A DNA stretch of 64,000 nucleotides from an uncultured Hyphomicrobiales bacterium (GTDB taxonomy: Bacteria > Pseudomonadota > Alphaproteobacteria > Rhizobiales > Beijerinckiaceae): positions 1 to 64,000 of the forward strand of contig CAIOVE010000010.1 of NCBI GenBank assembly GCA_903861645.1. The letters are read 5' to 3'. Each line of letters opens with the position of its first letter. The first letter of the stretch is position 1. Below are positions 45,212-54,461 of the stretch, one piece after another. The position numbers were made by a program, and so were the translations under genes. Below the pieces are notes generated by a model, which saw nothing but the letters and a program-made list of their open reading frames with translations, was not told the DNA's origin and made no database searches.

Positions 45212-46106
45212 CACGCTCGGCGTGATCGGCGGCGGTCGCATGGGCGCCGCCATCGCGCAGATTTTCGCCGCCGAGGGTTTCGACGTCGTGGTCGTCGAGC
45301 CCAACGCCGATCTGCGCGCGCAAATGCCCGCGCGCATCGCCGACATCTGTCGCGCGCGCGGGCAGGGCGCCGAGGCGGCGTCGCGGGTGACGCCCGTCGC
45401 CGCCATCGGGCCGGAACTCGCCGATCGCGCGCTGGTCATCGAGGCCGCGCCGGAAAAGCTCGAACTCAAGCAGTCCATATTCGAGACGCTGGGAAACGTC
45501 TGCCATCCGCGGACCATTCTGGCGACGAACACATCCGTCATTCCCGTCACGGCCATCGGCGCGCGCGCGAGGCGCCCCGAGCGCGTCGTCGGGACGCATT
45601 TCTGGAATCCGCCCTACGCGGTCAGGCTCGTCGAGGTCGTGCAAACCGAATCGACCAGCCTGGAAACCGTCGAAGCCACCATGGCGCTGATGGCGCGCGT
45701 CGGGCAGATGCCCGTGCATGTGCGGCGCGATGTCACCGGCTTCATCGGCAATCGATTGCAACACGCGCTCAAGCGCGAGGCCATCGCGCTGGTGGAGAAC
45801 GGCGTCTGCGACGCGGAAACGGTGGACTTCGTCATCCGCAATTCCTTCGGCGCGCGTCTGGGAATCATGGGCACGCTGGAACAGTCCGACCTCGTTGGCC
45901 TCAACCTGACGCTCGACATTCACAAGGTCATTCTCGCCGATCTCGATCGCAGCGTGGCGCCGCAGAAGCTGCTGGTCGATCTCGTCGCCGCCGGCAAGAC
46001 GGGCGCGAGCGTGGGCGAGGGTTTCCGCAAATGGAACGAGGCCGAGCGCGAGGAATTGCGCGGCCGGCTCGACAAGGCCCTGCTCGCCAAAAAGACCGGC
46101 GATTGA
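45183..46106 (+). CDS. 3-hydroxyacyl-CoA dehydrogenase family protein
   Basis: 307-residue NAD-binding dehydrogenase. N-terminal Rossmann loop GVIGGGRMGAA, then TNTSVIPVTAI, the substrate region THFWNPPYAVRLVEVV and the C-terminal helical domain (DVTGFIGNRLQHALKREAIAL). Similar to the single-domain 3-hydroxybutyryl-CoA dehydrogenase or L-gulonate/carnitine dehydrogenase type. ATG 45183 overlaps the SDR gene by 29 bp; ATG 45189 is also possible. Likely the last catabolic step in the cluster. Confidence 0.87.
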   Translation: MSMVDSPRADTLGVIGGGRMGAAIAQIFAAEGFDVVVVEPNADLRAQMPARIADICRARGQGAEAASRVTPVAAIGPELADRALVIEAAPEKLELKQSIFETLGNVCHPRTILATNTSVIPVTAIGARARRPERVVGTHFWNPPYAVRLVEVVQTESTSLETVEATMALMARVGQMPVHVRRDVTGFIGNRLQHALKREAIALVENGVCDAETVDFVIRNSFGARLGIMGTLEQSDLVGLNLTLDIHKVILADLDRSVAPQKLLVDLVAAGKTGASVGEGFRKWNEAEREELRGRLDKALLAKKTGD

Positions 46107-46159
46107 CAGGCGCGGCGTTTTCCGCCACTCGCGACGCGGGAAACGCTGGATACCTGGAC

Positions 46160-47164
46160 ATGCGCCACATCAAGAAAATACTGCTCGTCGCTCTCGTGGC
46201 GGCGGCCGCGGCATGCCCCGCGCGCGCGCAGTTGAGCAACACCAAGGCGACGACCATGGTCATCGGCTTCGGGCCGGGCGGCGGCTATGATCTTTGGGGC
46301 CGCACGGTCGCGCGTTTCATCGGCAAGCACATGCCGGGCGCGCCGAATGTCGTCGCGCAGAACATGCCGGGCGCGGGCAGCTATGTCGCGGCGAGCTACA
46401 TGTACAATATCGCGCCGAAGGACGGCACGTTCATGGCGATCATCGCGCGCGACGCGACGCTGGGTCCGCTGACCGGCGCCGATGGCGCGCGTTTCGACCC
46501 CAACAAGATGACGTGGCTCGGCACGCCGACGACGGAAACGAACGTCTGCATCGCCAACGCGACGGCGAAGGTGAAATCCTTCGACGATCTGCTCAAGACG
46601 GAGCTGATCATTGGCGACACAGGGCCGGGCACGGGCACGCGTTCGTATCCCAACGCGCTCAACGCCTTGCTCGGCACGAAGTTCAAGCTTGTATCGGGTT
46701 TTCCCTCGTCATCGGACGTATTCCTCGCGATGGAGCGCGGCGAGGTCGATGGCATCTGCGAGTCGCTCGACAGCGTGACCGGCAAGCGGCCGGACTGGCT
46801 CTCGTCGAGGAAGGTCAACATCCTGTTTCAGGGCGGCGCCGAGCCGAATCCCGATCTGAAGGACGCGCCCTCGATCATCGATCAGGCGAAGACCGATCAG
46901 CAGCGCGCGGAGATCAAGTTCCTTTACGAGGGGCAGGGCATTGGCCGTCCCTTCGTGGCGCCGCCAAACCTGCCCGCCGACAAGGCGCGCATGTTGCGCG
47001 AGGCCTTCGACGCGACGATGAAAGATCCCGAATTCATCGCGGAGGCGACGCGGCTCAAGCTCAGCCTCGATCCCCGCGACGGCGCCTATCTGACCCGGCT
47101 GATCGCCGACATCTACGCGACGCCAAAGCCCATCATCGAGAAAATCGGCAAGCTCATCCAGTAA
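46160..47164 (+). CDS. TctC/Bug-type periplasmic solute-binding protein
   Basis: 334 residues with signal peptide MRHIKKILLVALVAAAAACPARA. Marker blocks VIGFGPGGGYDLWGRTVARF, VVAQNMPGAGSYVAASYMYN, FVAPPNLPADKARMLREAF mirror the protein encoded at 40366-41388, so the two are paralogues bracketing the cluster. No membrane partner is seen. Start at 46160 is set by the signal peptide; the open frame extends upstream inside the previous gene. Confidence 0.87.
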   Translation: MRHIKKILLVALVAAAAACPARAQLSNTKATTMVIGFGPGGGYDLWGRTVARFIGKHMPGAPNVVAQNMPGAGSYVAASYMYNIAPKDGTFMAIIARDATLGPLTGADGARFDPNKMTWLGTPTTETNVCIANATAKVKSFDDLLKTELIIGDTGPGTGTRSYPNALNALLGTKFKLVSGFPSSSDVFLAMERGEVDGICESLDSVTGKRPDWLSSRKVNILFQGGAEPNPDLKDAPSIIDQAKTDQQRAEIKFLYEGQGIGRPFVAPPNLPADKARMLREAFDATMKDPEFIAEATRLKLSLDPRDGAYLTRLIADIYATPKPIIEKIGKLIQ

Positions 47165-47192
47165 CTGCCATCCCGTCGAGATTGCTGCCGCC

Positions 47193-47420
47193 ATGACCAA
47201 GCTCCCGGCCTGGACGCAACCCGCGCTGTTCGCGACGCTGACGACGGGCTTCGCCTCGTTCATGGTGTCGGGCATAGCGACGCTGCGCGCCCTGGGACCG
47301 GGGCCCGGCTTTCTGGCGAGCTGGATCGGCGGCTGGCTATGGTCGTGGCCGGTCGCCGCTGTGGCGATGTATTTCATCGCGCCGCACGTGCGCCGTCTGC
47401 TGGCGCGGGTCTGCGCCTGA
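47193..47420 (+). CDS. DUF2798 small membrane protein
   Basis: 75 residues, two transmembrane helices (FATLTTGFASFMVSGIATL and WSWPVAAVAMYFIAP), the DUF2798 pattern with VSGIATLRALGPGPGFLASWIGGWL between them. Function unknown. It follows the binding protein by 28 bp and is closed by a strong terminator, so it may be the last gene of the cluster or independent. Confidence 0.85.
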   Translation: MTKLPAWTQPALFATLTTGFASFMVSGIATLRALGPGPGFLASWIGGWLWSWPVAAVAMYFIAPHVRRLLARVCA

Positions 47421-47424
47421 AACA

Positions 47425-47453
47425 AAAAGGGCGGCCACGCGGGCCGCCCTTTT
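47425..47453. terminator. Bidirectional terminator between DUF2798 and fba
   Basis: AAAAGGGCGGCC (47425-47436), loop acgcg, GGCCGCCCTTTT (47442-47453). Perfect 12-bp stem with A and T tracts, between converging genes. Confidence 0.93.
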
Positions 47454-47473
47454 CATTTGTTCGTTGTTCGACG

Positions 47474-48541
47474 TCAGTTGAACGTCGGGTCGAGCTTGCC
47501 GGCGGCGTAGCGCTTGGCCATTTCCGCCAGCGGAATGATCTTGCCCATTTTCGACGCGTTGCCGGCCGTGCCGAATTCCTCGAGGCGCTGCTTGCAGATT
47601 TTCGTCATCGCCTCGAGCGCGGGCTTGAGATACTTGCGCGGGTCGAACTCGCCGGGGTGCTCGGTGAGGATCTTGCGGATCTGACCGGTGATCGCCATGC
47701 GGTTGTCGGTGTCGATGTTGATCTTGCGCACGCCGTTCTTGATGCCGCGCTGGATTTCCTCGACGGGCACGCCCCAGGTCTGGGGCATCTTGCCGCCGAA
47801 CTTGTTGATGATGTCCTGCAGATCCTGCGGCACCGAAGATGAGCCGTGCATGACCAGATGCATGTTCGGCAGCTTGCGATGGATTTCCTCGATGACGTTC
47901 ATCGCGAGGATGGCGCCATCGGGCTTGCGCGAAAACTTGTAGGCGCCGTGCGAGGTGCCCATGGCGATTGCGAGCGCGTCGACCTTGGTCGCCTTGACGA
48001 ATTTCACGGCCTCGTCGGGGTTGGTCAGCAACTGGTCATGGCTGAGCTTGCCCTCGGCGCCGTGGCCGTCTTCCTTGTCGCCCATGCCCGTTTCGAGCGA
48101 ACCGAGCACGCCGAGCTCGCCCTCGACCGACACGCCGCCCATGTGGGCGAGGTCGACGACGTGGCTGGTGACGCGCACGTTGTAATCGTAATCAGCCGGC
48201 GTCGAGCCGTCGGCCTTGAGCGAGCCGTCCATCATCACCGAGGTGAAGCCCGACTGGATCGCGGTCATGCAGGTCGACTCGATGTTGCCATGGTCGAGAT
48301 GCACGCAGATCGGAATATGCGGATACATTTCGGTCAACGCGTCCATCATGCGGGTCAGCATGATGTCGTTGGCGTAGGCGCGCGCGCCGCGCGAGGCCTG
48401 GATGATGACGGGCGCGTCGACCGCGTCGGCCGCCTGGCCGATGGCGAGCGCCTGTTCCATGTTGTTGATGTTGAAGGCGGGCACGCCATAGCCATGTTCG
48501 GCGGCGTGGTCGAGCAATTGACGCAGGGTGATGCGGGCCAT
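47474..48541 (-). CDS. fba: Class II fructose-bisphosphate aldolase
   Basis: Zinc aldolase of glycolysis, gluconeogenesis and the Calvin cycle. 355 residues, the Calvin-cycle-type class II subgroup. Catalytic and zinc ligands: VCVHLDHG-like [24 protein letters not shown] (Glu), [10 protein letters not shown] (His), VMHGSSSVP (His), INIDTDNR. It is last in the tkt-gap-X-pgk-fba run on the minus strand. Confidence 0.97.
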   Translation of the reverse strand: MARITLRQLLDHAAEHGYGVPAFNINNMEQALAIGQAADAVDAPVIIQASRGARAYANDIMLTRMMDALTEMYPHIPICVHLDHGNIESTCMTAIQSGFTSVMMDGSLKADGSTPADYDYNVRVTSHVVDLAHMGGVSVEGELGVLGSLETGMGDKEDGHGAEGKLSHDQLLTNPDEAVKFVKATKVDALAIAMGTSHGAYKFSRKPDGAILAMNVIEEIHRKLPNMHLVMHGSSSVPQDLQDIINKFGGKMPQTWGVPVEEIQRGIKNGVRKINIDTDNRMAITGQIRKILTEHPGEFDPRKYLKPALEAMTKICKQRLEEFGTAGNASKMGKIIPLAEMAKRYAAGKLDPTFN

Positions 48542-48592
48542 TTGTTCCTCCGGAAGAAAGAGATGTTATGGCCCACGGGGCCTGAGATTCCG

Positions 48593-49783
48593 TTAAACGC
48601 GCAAAGCCTCGACGCCCGGCAGCGCCTTGCCCTCGAGCCATTCGAGGAAAGCGCCGCCGGCGGTCGAAATATAGGTGAAACGCTGGGCGACGCCAGCCTG
48701 ATTGAGCGCCGACACGGTGTCGCCGCCGCCCGCCACCGTCAGCAGCTTGCCGGCGTCGGTGAGGTTGGCGGCGGCCCGCGCGACGGCGTTGGTGCCGGCG
48801 TCGAAAGGCTGCATCTCGAAGGCGCCGAAGGGGCCGTTCCAGACCAGCGTCTTGATGCCGCCGAGCAGCTTTTCGATCTCGACCACCGATTTCGGGCCGG
48901 CGTCGAGGATCATCTCGTCGGCGCCGACATGATCGACGTCGACCACGCGGCTCGGCGCATGGGCCTTGAATTCCGTGGCGACCACGACATCGACGGGCAG
49001 GACGATCCGGCATTTGGCCGCCGCCGCCTCGTCGATGATCTTGCGCGCGGTGTCGAGCAGATCGCGCTCGCAGAGCGATTTGCCGATCGCCTTGCCGCCG
49101 GCGGCGAGGAAGGTGTTGGCCATGCCGCCGCCGATGATGAGAAAATCGACCTTGCGCGAAAGATTGCCGAGCAGATCGAGCTTGCTGGAAATCTTGGCGC
49201 CGCCGACAACGGCGGCGACGGGGCGCTTGGGCTGCTCCAGCGCCGCTGTCAGCGCCTCGAGCTCGGCCTGCATGTTGCGACCGGCGTAGGCCGGCAGCTT
49301 GTGCGCGACGCCCTCGGTCGACGCATGGGCGCGATGGGCGGCGGAAAAGGCGTCGTTGACATAGATGTCGCCCAGCTTCGCCAGTTCCGCGACGAAGGCC
49401 GGGTCGTTCTTTTCCTCGCCCTTGTGGAAGCGGGTGTTTTCCAGCAGCAGCACGTCGCCGTTCTTCATGGCGGCGATCGCCCCGGCCGCGGGCGCGCCGA
49501 TGCAGTCGCTGGCGAAGGCGACGGGCGCGCCGAAATGGCTGGCGAGCGCGGCGGCGATGGGCCGCAGGGAGTTCTCGACGTCGGGGCCGTTCTTCGGGCG
49601 GCCGAAATGCGAGAGAATGATGGTTTTCGCGCCCTTGGCGGCGAGTTCGCGCACGGTCGGCAGCGCGCGATCGATGCGCGTCGCGTCGGAGACGCGGCCG
49701 TTTTCCACGGGGACGTTGAGATCGAGACGCAGCAGGACGCGCTTGCCGGCGACTTCAGCGGTGTCGAGTGTTTTGAAGGACAT
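48593..49783 (-). CDS. pgk: Phosphoglycerate kinase
   Basis: Transfers phosphate from 1,3-bisphosphoglycerate to ADP. 396 residues from ATG 49783 ([25 protein letters not shown]). Substrate residues SHFGRPK, nucleotide part ending [15 protein letters not shown]. It starts 2 bp after the stop of the Cys-rich gene. Confidence 0.97.
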   Translation of the reverse strand: MSFKTLDTAEVAGKRVLLRLDLNVPVENGRVSDATRIDRALPTVRELAAKGAKTIILSHFGRPKNGPDVENSLRPIAAALASHFGAPVAFASDCIGAPAAGAIAAMKNGDVLLLENTRFHKGEEKNDPAFVAELAKLGDIYVNDAFSAAHRAHASTEGVAHKLPAYAGRNMQAELEALTAALEQPKRPVAAVVGGAKISSKLDLLGNLSRKVDFLIIGGGMANTFLAAGGKAIGKSLCERDLLDTARKIIDEAAAAKCRIVLPVDVVVATEFKAHAPSRVVDVDHVGADEMILDAGPKSVVEIEKLLGGIKTLVWNGPFGAFEMQPFDAGTNAVARAAANLTDAGKLLTVAGGGDTVSALNQAGVAQRFTYISTAGGAFLEWLEGKALPGVEALRV

Positions 49784-49785
49784 TT

Positions 49786-50235
49786 TCAGACCTGATCGAT
49801 CAAATGAATGGAGGGGCTGTAGCTGATCTTCCAGTCGACGAAAGATCCGAGGATGCCGCATTTAACGCAGCGTTGTCCGACCGTGACCCACTGGACGTCG
49901 GGCGCGGGGCCCTTCGACACGGAAAACCCGACGCCGACATTGAAAACGTCGCCCTGGCAGCCGTGACAGGCGAGATCCTCGGGCTCGGCCTCGGACCAGT
50001 AGTCGCCACTGTCGCAGATGAACCGGCTCGACTTGCAGGCCACGCAGGTTCGACGCGCGCAACCTTCCTCGTCATCGCCGGACAGGCGGAACGTGTCGCC
50101 GCCGCAATCGCAGGCGACGGCGCGGTATCGCCTGATCGGTATCGTGCCTTCCTCGGCGGCGAGATCGATCAGGAATCGCTCGATATCCGCGGCTTGCGAG
50201 CCGGTCCACCATTCGCCTGACTTGTCGATGGCCAT
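49786..50235 (-). CDS. Cysteine-rich conserved hypothetical protein inside the gap-pgk unit
   Basis: 149 residues, not recognised. It carries several paired cysteines: CDCGG near residue 45, CARRTCVAC around 60-68, CHGCQG near 95 and CVKC near 127, which suggests one or two zinc ribbons. The N-terminus has [22 protein letters not shown], and the C-terminus [16 protein letters not shown]. No signal peptide or membrane segment. ATG 50235 is followed by a continuous gene ending 2 bp before pgk, so it is co-expressed with glycolytic genes; function unknown. Confidence 0.75.
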   Translation of the reverse strand: MAIDKSGEWWTGSQAADIERFLIDLAAEEGTIPIRRYRAVACDCGGDTFRLSGDDEEGCARRTCVACKSSRFICDSGDYWSEAEPEDLACHGCQGDVFNVGVGFSVSKGPAPDVQWVTVGQRCVKCGILGSFVDWKISYSPSIHLIDQV

Positions 50236-50258
50236 GGCGGACCCCGCTCGCCAGTCGA

Positions 50259-51266
50259 TCAGATCAGCTTGCTCATCGCGACGGCGGTGTCGGACATGCG
50301 GTTCGAGAAGCCCCACTCGTTGTCGTACCACGAGAGGATGCGCACGAAGTTGCCGTCGATGACCTTGGTCTGGTCCATGTGGAACACGGACGAGTGGCTG
50401 TCGTGGTTGAAGTCGATCGAGACGTTCGAGGATTCGGTGTAGCCGAGAACGCCCTTCAACTCCTGGCTGGCGGCGCGCTTGATCGCGGCGTTGATCTCGT
50501 CCTTCGAGGTTTTGCGCTTCGAGGTGAACTTCAGGTCGACCACGGAGACATTCGGCGTCGGCACGCGGATGGCCGCGCCGTCGAGCTTGCCGTTGAGCTC
50601 GGGCAGCACGAGGCCGACGGCCTTGGCGGCGCCGGTCGAGGTCGGGATCATGGACAGGGCCGCCGCGCGGGCGCGGTAGAGATCCTTGTGCATGGTGTCG
50701 AGGGTCGGCTGGTCGCCCGTGTAGGAGTGAATCGTCGTCATGAAGCCATGCTCGATGCCGACGGTGTCGTTGAGCACCTTGGCGACGGGCGACAGGCAGT
50801 TCGTCGTGCAGGAGGCGTTGGAGACGACGACGTGATTCTTCGTCAGCTTGTCGTGGTTGACGCCGAAGACGACCGTCAGGTCGGCGTCGTCGCAGGGCGC
50901 CGACACGAGCACGCGCCTGGCGCCGGCCGTGATGTGGGCGAGGGCCTTGTCCTTGCTGGTGAAGATGCCCGTGCACTCAAGCGCGATGTCGACCCCGAGC
51001 GCCTTGTGCGGGAGTTCGGCGGGGTTGCGGATGGCGGTGACCTTGATGGGGCCGCGGCCGACGTTGATCGTGTCGCCCTCTACGGTGACCTGGCCATTGA
51101 AGCGGCCGTGCACCGAATCGTAGCGGAAAAGATGGGCGTTGGTCTCGACCGGGCCGAGATCGTTGATGGCGACGACTTCGATGTCCGTGCGGCCGGATTC
51201 GATGATGGCGCGCAACACGTTGCGCCCGATGCGTCCGAAACCGTTGATAGCGACCTTGACCGTCAT
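50259..51266 (-). CDS. gap: Glyceraldehyde-3-phosphate dehydrogenase
   Basis: 335-residue NAD(P)-dependent GAPDH. GFGRIGR cofactor loop at the N-terminus, active-site C153 in [10 protein letters not shown], His in [11 protein letters not shown], and NEWGFSNRM at the end. AAAGGAAC before ATG 51266 is a good ribosome binding site. Located between tkt and the Cys-rich gene on the same strand. Confidence 0.98.
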   Translation of the reverse strand: MTVKVAINGFGRIGRNVLRAIIESGRTDIEVVAINDLGPVETNAHLFRYDSVHGRFNGQVTVEGDTINVGRGPIKVTAIRNPAELPHKALGVDIALECTGIFTSKDKALAHITAGARRVLVSAPCDDADLTVVFGVNHDKLTKNHVVVSNASCTTNCLSPVAKVLNDTVGIEHGFMTTIHSYTGDQPTLDTMHKDLYRARAAALSMIPTSTGAAKAVGLVLPELNGKLDGAAIRVPTPNVSVVDLKFTSKRKTSKDEINAAIKRAASQELKGVLGYTESSNVSIDFNHDSHSSVFHMDQTKVIDGNFVRILSWYDNEWGFSNRMSDTAVAMSKLI

Positions 51267-51345
51267 TTTTTGTTCCTTTCGTGCGGTTCGCGCCTGCCTG
51301 TCTCGACGTTCGCGCGCCCGCGTCGATGAGCGCGCGCCGCCGTCC

Positions 51346-53322
51346 CTACTTCAGCCGGGCCAGCGCCGCGTTCACCACATGCGCCGCCGTGATACCGAAG
51401 CTTTCGTAAAGTTTCTGGTAAGGCGCGCTCGCGCCAAAGCCCGTCATGCCCACGAAAACCCCGTTTTCGCCGATGATGGAGTCCCAGCCCTGCCGGATTC
51501 CGGCCTCCACGGCCACCCGGACGGGGGCCTTGCCAATGGTCGCGGCCTTGTAGGCGGCGTCCTGGGCCTCGAAGAGATCAAGACAGGGAACCGATACCAC
51601 GCGTGTCGGAACGCCTTGCGCCGCAAGGGCTTTCTGCGCGTCGAGGGCGATGGAGACCTCCGAACCCGAAGCGAATATCGAAACCTTTGCTTCACCTTCC
51701 GCGGCGGAAAGTTCGTAGGCGCCGCGCGCCGAGAGGTTCTCTTCGACGAAAGTCGCGCGCGCGCGGGGCAAATTCTGGCGCGTCAGGGCCAGAATGGAGG
51801 GCGAATGGGCCGCCTCCAGCGCCGCCTGCCAGCATTCGGCCGTCTCGGTGCGGTCGGCGGGGCGGAACACCAGCAGGTTTGGAATGGCCCGCAGGGACGC
51901 CACGTGCTCGACGGGCTGATGGGTCGGCCCGTCCTCGCCCAGACCGATGGAGTCGTGGGTCATGACGTGGATCGTCCGCACCCCCATGAGCGCGCCAAGA
52001 CGCAGCGCCGGGCGGCAGTAATCGGCAAAGGCGAGGAAGGTCGCGTCGGAGGGAATGAAGCCGCCATGCAGCGCGATGCCGTTCGACGCCGCGGCCATGC
52101 CATGCTCGCGGATGCCCCAGTGGATGTAGCGACCCTTGTAATTGCCCGGCGAGATCGCGGGCGTGGCCTCGACCTTGGTGTTGTTGGAGCCGGTGAGATC
52201 GGCCGAACCGGTCAGCAGTTCCGGCACGGCGCCGGCGATTGCGCCAATGACGGCTTCCGACGCCTTGCGGGTGGCGACCGGCGAGGCGTCATCCGCCGCG
52301 GTCCGCTTGAACGCCGCGACCGCCGCGGCGAGGCCCGCGGGCAGGGTTCCCGCCAGACGGCGCTCGAATTCCGCGCGGCGCGCCGGATCAAGGCCCGCCA
52401 GCTTGCTGGCCCATGCGTCTCGCGCGCCCTTGCCGCGCGCGCCCGCCGCGCGCCACGCTGCGAGGATGTCGTCGGGAATGACGAAGGGCGCGTGGGGCCA
52501 GCCCAGCTTCTCGCGGGCGCCCGCGATTTCCTTTTCGCCCAGCGGCTCGCCGTGCGACTTGGCGGTGCCGGCGCGCGTGGGGGCGCCAAAGCCGATGGTC
52601 GTCTTGCAAGCTATGTAGCTCGGCTTGTCGGAGGCCTTCGACCGCTCGACCGCGGCGAGGATCGCCGCCTGATCGTGACCGTCGACGCTCTCGGCGCGCC
52701 AGCCGCAGGCTTCGAAACGCTTGATCTGGTCGACCGAATCCGCGACCGACAGCGGGCCGTCGATGGAAATGCCGTTGTCGTCGTGCAGAACGATCATGCG
52801 CGACAGACGCAGGTGACCGGCGATGGCGATCGCCTCTTGCGAAATGCCCTCCATCAGGTCACCGTCCGAGGCGAGCACGAAGGTGTGGTGATCGACGATG
52901 TCGCCGAACTCGGCGGCGAGCATGCGCTCGGCGAGCGCCATGCCGACGGCGGTGGAAATGCCCTGACCCAGCGGGCCCGTCGTGGTCTCGACGCCCGCGG
53001 TGTGATGCACCTCGGGATGTCCCGGCGTCTTCGAGCTTGGCTGGCGGAAATTCTTGATTTCCTCGATGGTCATGCCCTTTTCGCCGGTCAGGTGCAGCAC
53101 GGCGTAAAGCAACATCGAGCCGTGGCCCGCCGACAGGACGAAACGGTCGCGGTCGGGCCAGGTCGGATCGGCCATGTCGTATTTCATGGCTTTCGTGAAC
53201 AGCGCGGTGGCGATGTCGGCCGCGCCCATCGGTAGGCCGGGATGGCCGGACTTGGCCTTCTCGACCGCGTCCATGGCGAGCGCCCTGATGGCGTTGGCCA
53301 TATCGTTGGGTGTCACGGTCAT
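51346..53322 (-). CDS. tkt: Transketolase
   Basis: Thiamine-diphosphate enzyme of the pentose phosphate pathway and Calvin cycle. 658 residues from ATG 53322 ([20 protein letters not shown]), after AAGGAACAGG. Motifs: [27 protein letters not shown], ThDP-binding GDGDLMEG-type [11 protein letters not shown], and GVREHGM-type [13 protein letters not shown]. First gene of the run and divergent from the DUF4164 gene. Confidence 0.97.
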   Translation of the reverse strand: MTVTPNDMANAIRALAMDAVEKAKSGHPGLPMGAADIATALFTKAMKYDMADPTWPDRDRFVLSAGHGSMLLYAVLHLTGEKGMTIEEIKNFRQPSSKTPGHPEVHHTAGVETTTGPLGQGISTAVGMALAERMLAAEFGDIVDHHTFVLASDGDLMEGISQEAIAIAGHLRLSRMIVLHDDNGISIDGPLSVADSVDQIKRFEACGWRAESVDGHDQAAILAAVERSKASDKPSYIACKTTIGFGAPTRAGTAKSHGEPLGEKEIAGAREKLGWPHAPFVIPDDILAAWRAAGARGKGARDAWASKLAGLDPARRAEFERRLAGTLPAGLAAAVAAFKRTAADDASPVATRKASEAVIGAIAGAVPELLTGSADLTGSNNTKVEATPAISPGNYKGRYIHWGIREHGMAAASNGIALHGGFIPSDATFLAFADYCRPALRLGALMGVRTIHVMTHDSIGLGEDGPTHQPVEHVASLRAIPNLLVFRPADRTETAECWQAALEAAHSPSILALTRQNLPRARATFVEENLSARGAYELSAAEGEAKVSIFASGSEVSIALDAQKALAAQGVPTRVVSVPCLDLFEAQDAAYKAATIGKAPVRVAVEAGIRQGWDSIIGENGVFVGMTGFGASAPYQKLYESFGITAAHVVNAALARLK

Positions 53323-53537
53323 TGAGCCTGTTCCTTGGGGACTGCGCGCCCAAACAAGGGGCGAAGCGTGGTTAATGCGCGGGGTCGCGCGTGTGATAAC
53401 ACCTGAAAATCGCGAGTCAACGCGGCTTGGGGACAACATTCGCGAGTGTCCGTCGAACATTCGCGCGCGGCGTTGACCGCGATGCGCGTTTGACGGCAAA
53501 TGGTTGTCCTCGTGATCTCGCGCGTGATCTGAAGTCC
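53323..53537. promoter_or_regulatory. tkt/DUF4164 divergent control region
   Basis: A 215-bp gap. Direct repeats AACATTCGCG at 53435-53444 and 53456-53465 are 21 bp apart, that is two helical turns, and TCGCGAGT occurs at 53410-53417 and 53440-53447. TTGACC (53474) and TTGACG (53490 region) are possible -35 elements for the plus-strand genes. Confidence 0.4.
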
Positions 53538-53864
53538 ATGAGCATCCCCGGCGCCATAGAGGCGGCCCTCAAGCGGCTCGCCTCGGCACTCGACCACCTC
53601 GACGCGGCCGCCGAGCGGCAGGCGTCGTCGCGGGCCGAGCGTGGCGACGCGGCGGAGGAATACGCCATCATGCGCGACGACCGCGCGCGCCTCGCGCTGG
53701 AGCTCGATGGCGCGATGGCGCGCATGCGCCGCCTCGAACGCGCCAACGAGGAGGCGGTCAAGCGCATCGAGCGCGCCAGCGATGCCATTCGCGCCACGCT
53801 CGGCGATGACGAGCCGGCGGACGAGACGTCCGACGCCGCCGCCAGCGACGATGGGGAGGCCTGA
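53538..53864 (+). CDS. DUF4164 coiled-coil protein
   Basis: 108-residue protein, mostly one coiled coil ([16 protein letters not shown], then [29 protein letters not shown]), ending in an acidic tail ([19 protein letters not shown]). The family usually precedes zapA in Rhizobiales. ATG 53538 gives [14 protein letters not shown]. Its TGA overlaps the zapA ATG by 1 bp (TGATG). A role near the division site is inferred only from linkage. Confidence 0.85.
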   Translation: MSIPGAIEAALKRLASALDHLDAAAERQASSRAERGDAAEEYAIMRDDRARLALELDGAMARMRRLERANEEAVKRIERASDAIRATLGDDEPADETSDAAASDDGEA

Positions 53865-54235
53865 TGGCCCAGATTTCGGTCACCATCGCCGGTCGCGCCT
53901 TTCGCATGGCCTGCGAGGACGGCGAGGAGGAGCATCTCACCGGGCTCGCGGCCACGCTGGACGCCCGCATCGGCGACATGCGCAAGGCTTTCGGCGAGAT
54001 CGGCGACCAGCGCCTGACGGTTATGGCCGCCATCAGCCTCGCCGACGAGCGGCTCGACGCGCTCGCGCGTCTGGCCCGTCTGGAGGAAGACATGGCGCGG
54101 CTGCGCGAGTCGGCGCGCGGCGCCACCATGCTGGCGGAGGATTCCGCCCGGCAGATCGCCCAGTCCATCGACGAGGCGGCGGCGCGGATCGAGGCCGCGG
54201 CCCGCGCGCTCGACGGTGGCGATCACACCGCGTGA
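53864..54235 (+). CDS. zapA: Cell division protein ZapA
   Basis: FtsZ-ring associated protein that bundles FtsZ filaments. 123 residues: an N-terminal globular part ([39 protein letters not shown]) and a C-terminal coiled coil. Position upstream of 6S RNA is conserved in proteobacteria. Coupled to DUF4164. Confidence 0.93.
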   Translation: MAQISVTIAGRAFRMACEDGEEEHLTGLAATLDARIGDMRKAFGEIGDQRLTVMAAISLADERLDALARLARLEEDMARLRESARGATMLAEDSARQIAQSIDEAAARIEAAARALDGGDHTA

Positions 54236-54284
54236 TCAACTCCGCACTGGCGCCGGGCCCGCTTTCAACCTACATAGGATGGGC

Positions 54285-54440
54285 GGAGCTGCGGGGTGCG
54301 TGAGGATTGCATACCCGGGGCCTTATCGATCTCAAAGGGAGCTGTCCCTGACCGGGTCCGTGGACCCGGACACACGGCGCCCACCTACGCTGTAGGTACC
54401 CGGGATCGATATCCCACGGCCATCGTGGCCCCGCGCTTTT
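54285..54440 (+). ncRNA. ssrS: 6S RNA
   Basis: Regulatory RNA that binds the housekeeping RNA polymerase holoenzyme. It lies 49 bp after zapA, the usual place. Visible structure: GGGAgctgTCCC, a perfect CCGGGTCC-gt-GGACCCGG hairpin, ACCTAC-gct-GTAGGT, GGGATCGATATCCC, and closing arms GCGGGG (54291-54296) with CCCCGC (54429-54434). The ccgaccc-type core ...GGACCCGGACACACGGCGCCCACCT resembles alphaproteobacterial 6S RNA as I recall it. Ends are estimated from the closing stem to about 5 bp; a possible -10 is tacata at 54271. Confidence 0.82.
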
Positions 54441-54461
54441 CCCGCTTGCGCCACGCGTCGG

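Noticed and set aside
40366-47164. Genomic island boundaries around the catabolic cluster
   Set aside because: No tRNA, integrase, direct repeats or visible shift in base composition at either end, so horizontal transfer cannot be claimed.
53390-53402. GTGTGATAACACC as a DnaA box or replication origin
   Set aside because: It does not match TTATNCACA in either direction and stands alone; no cluster of boxes or origin genes nearby.
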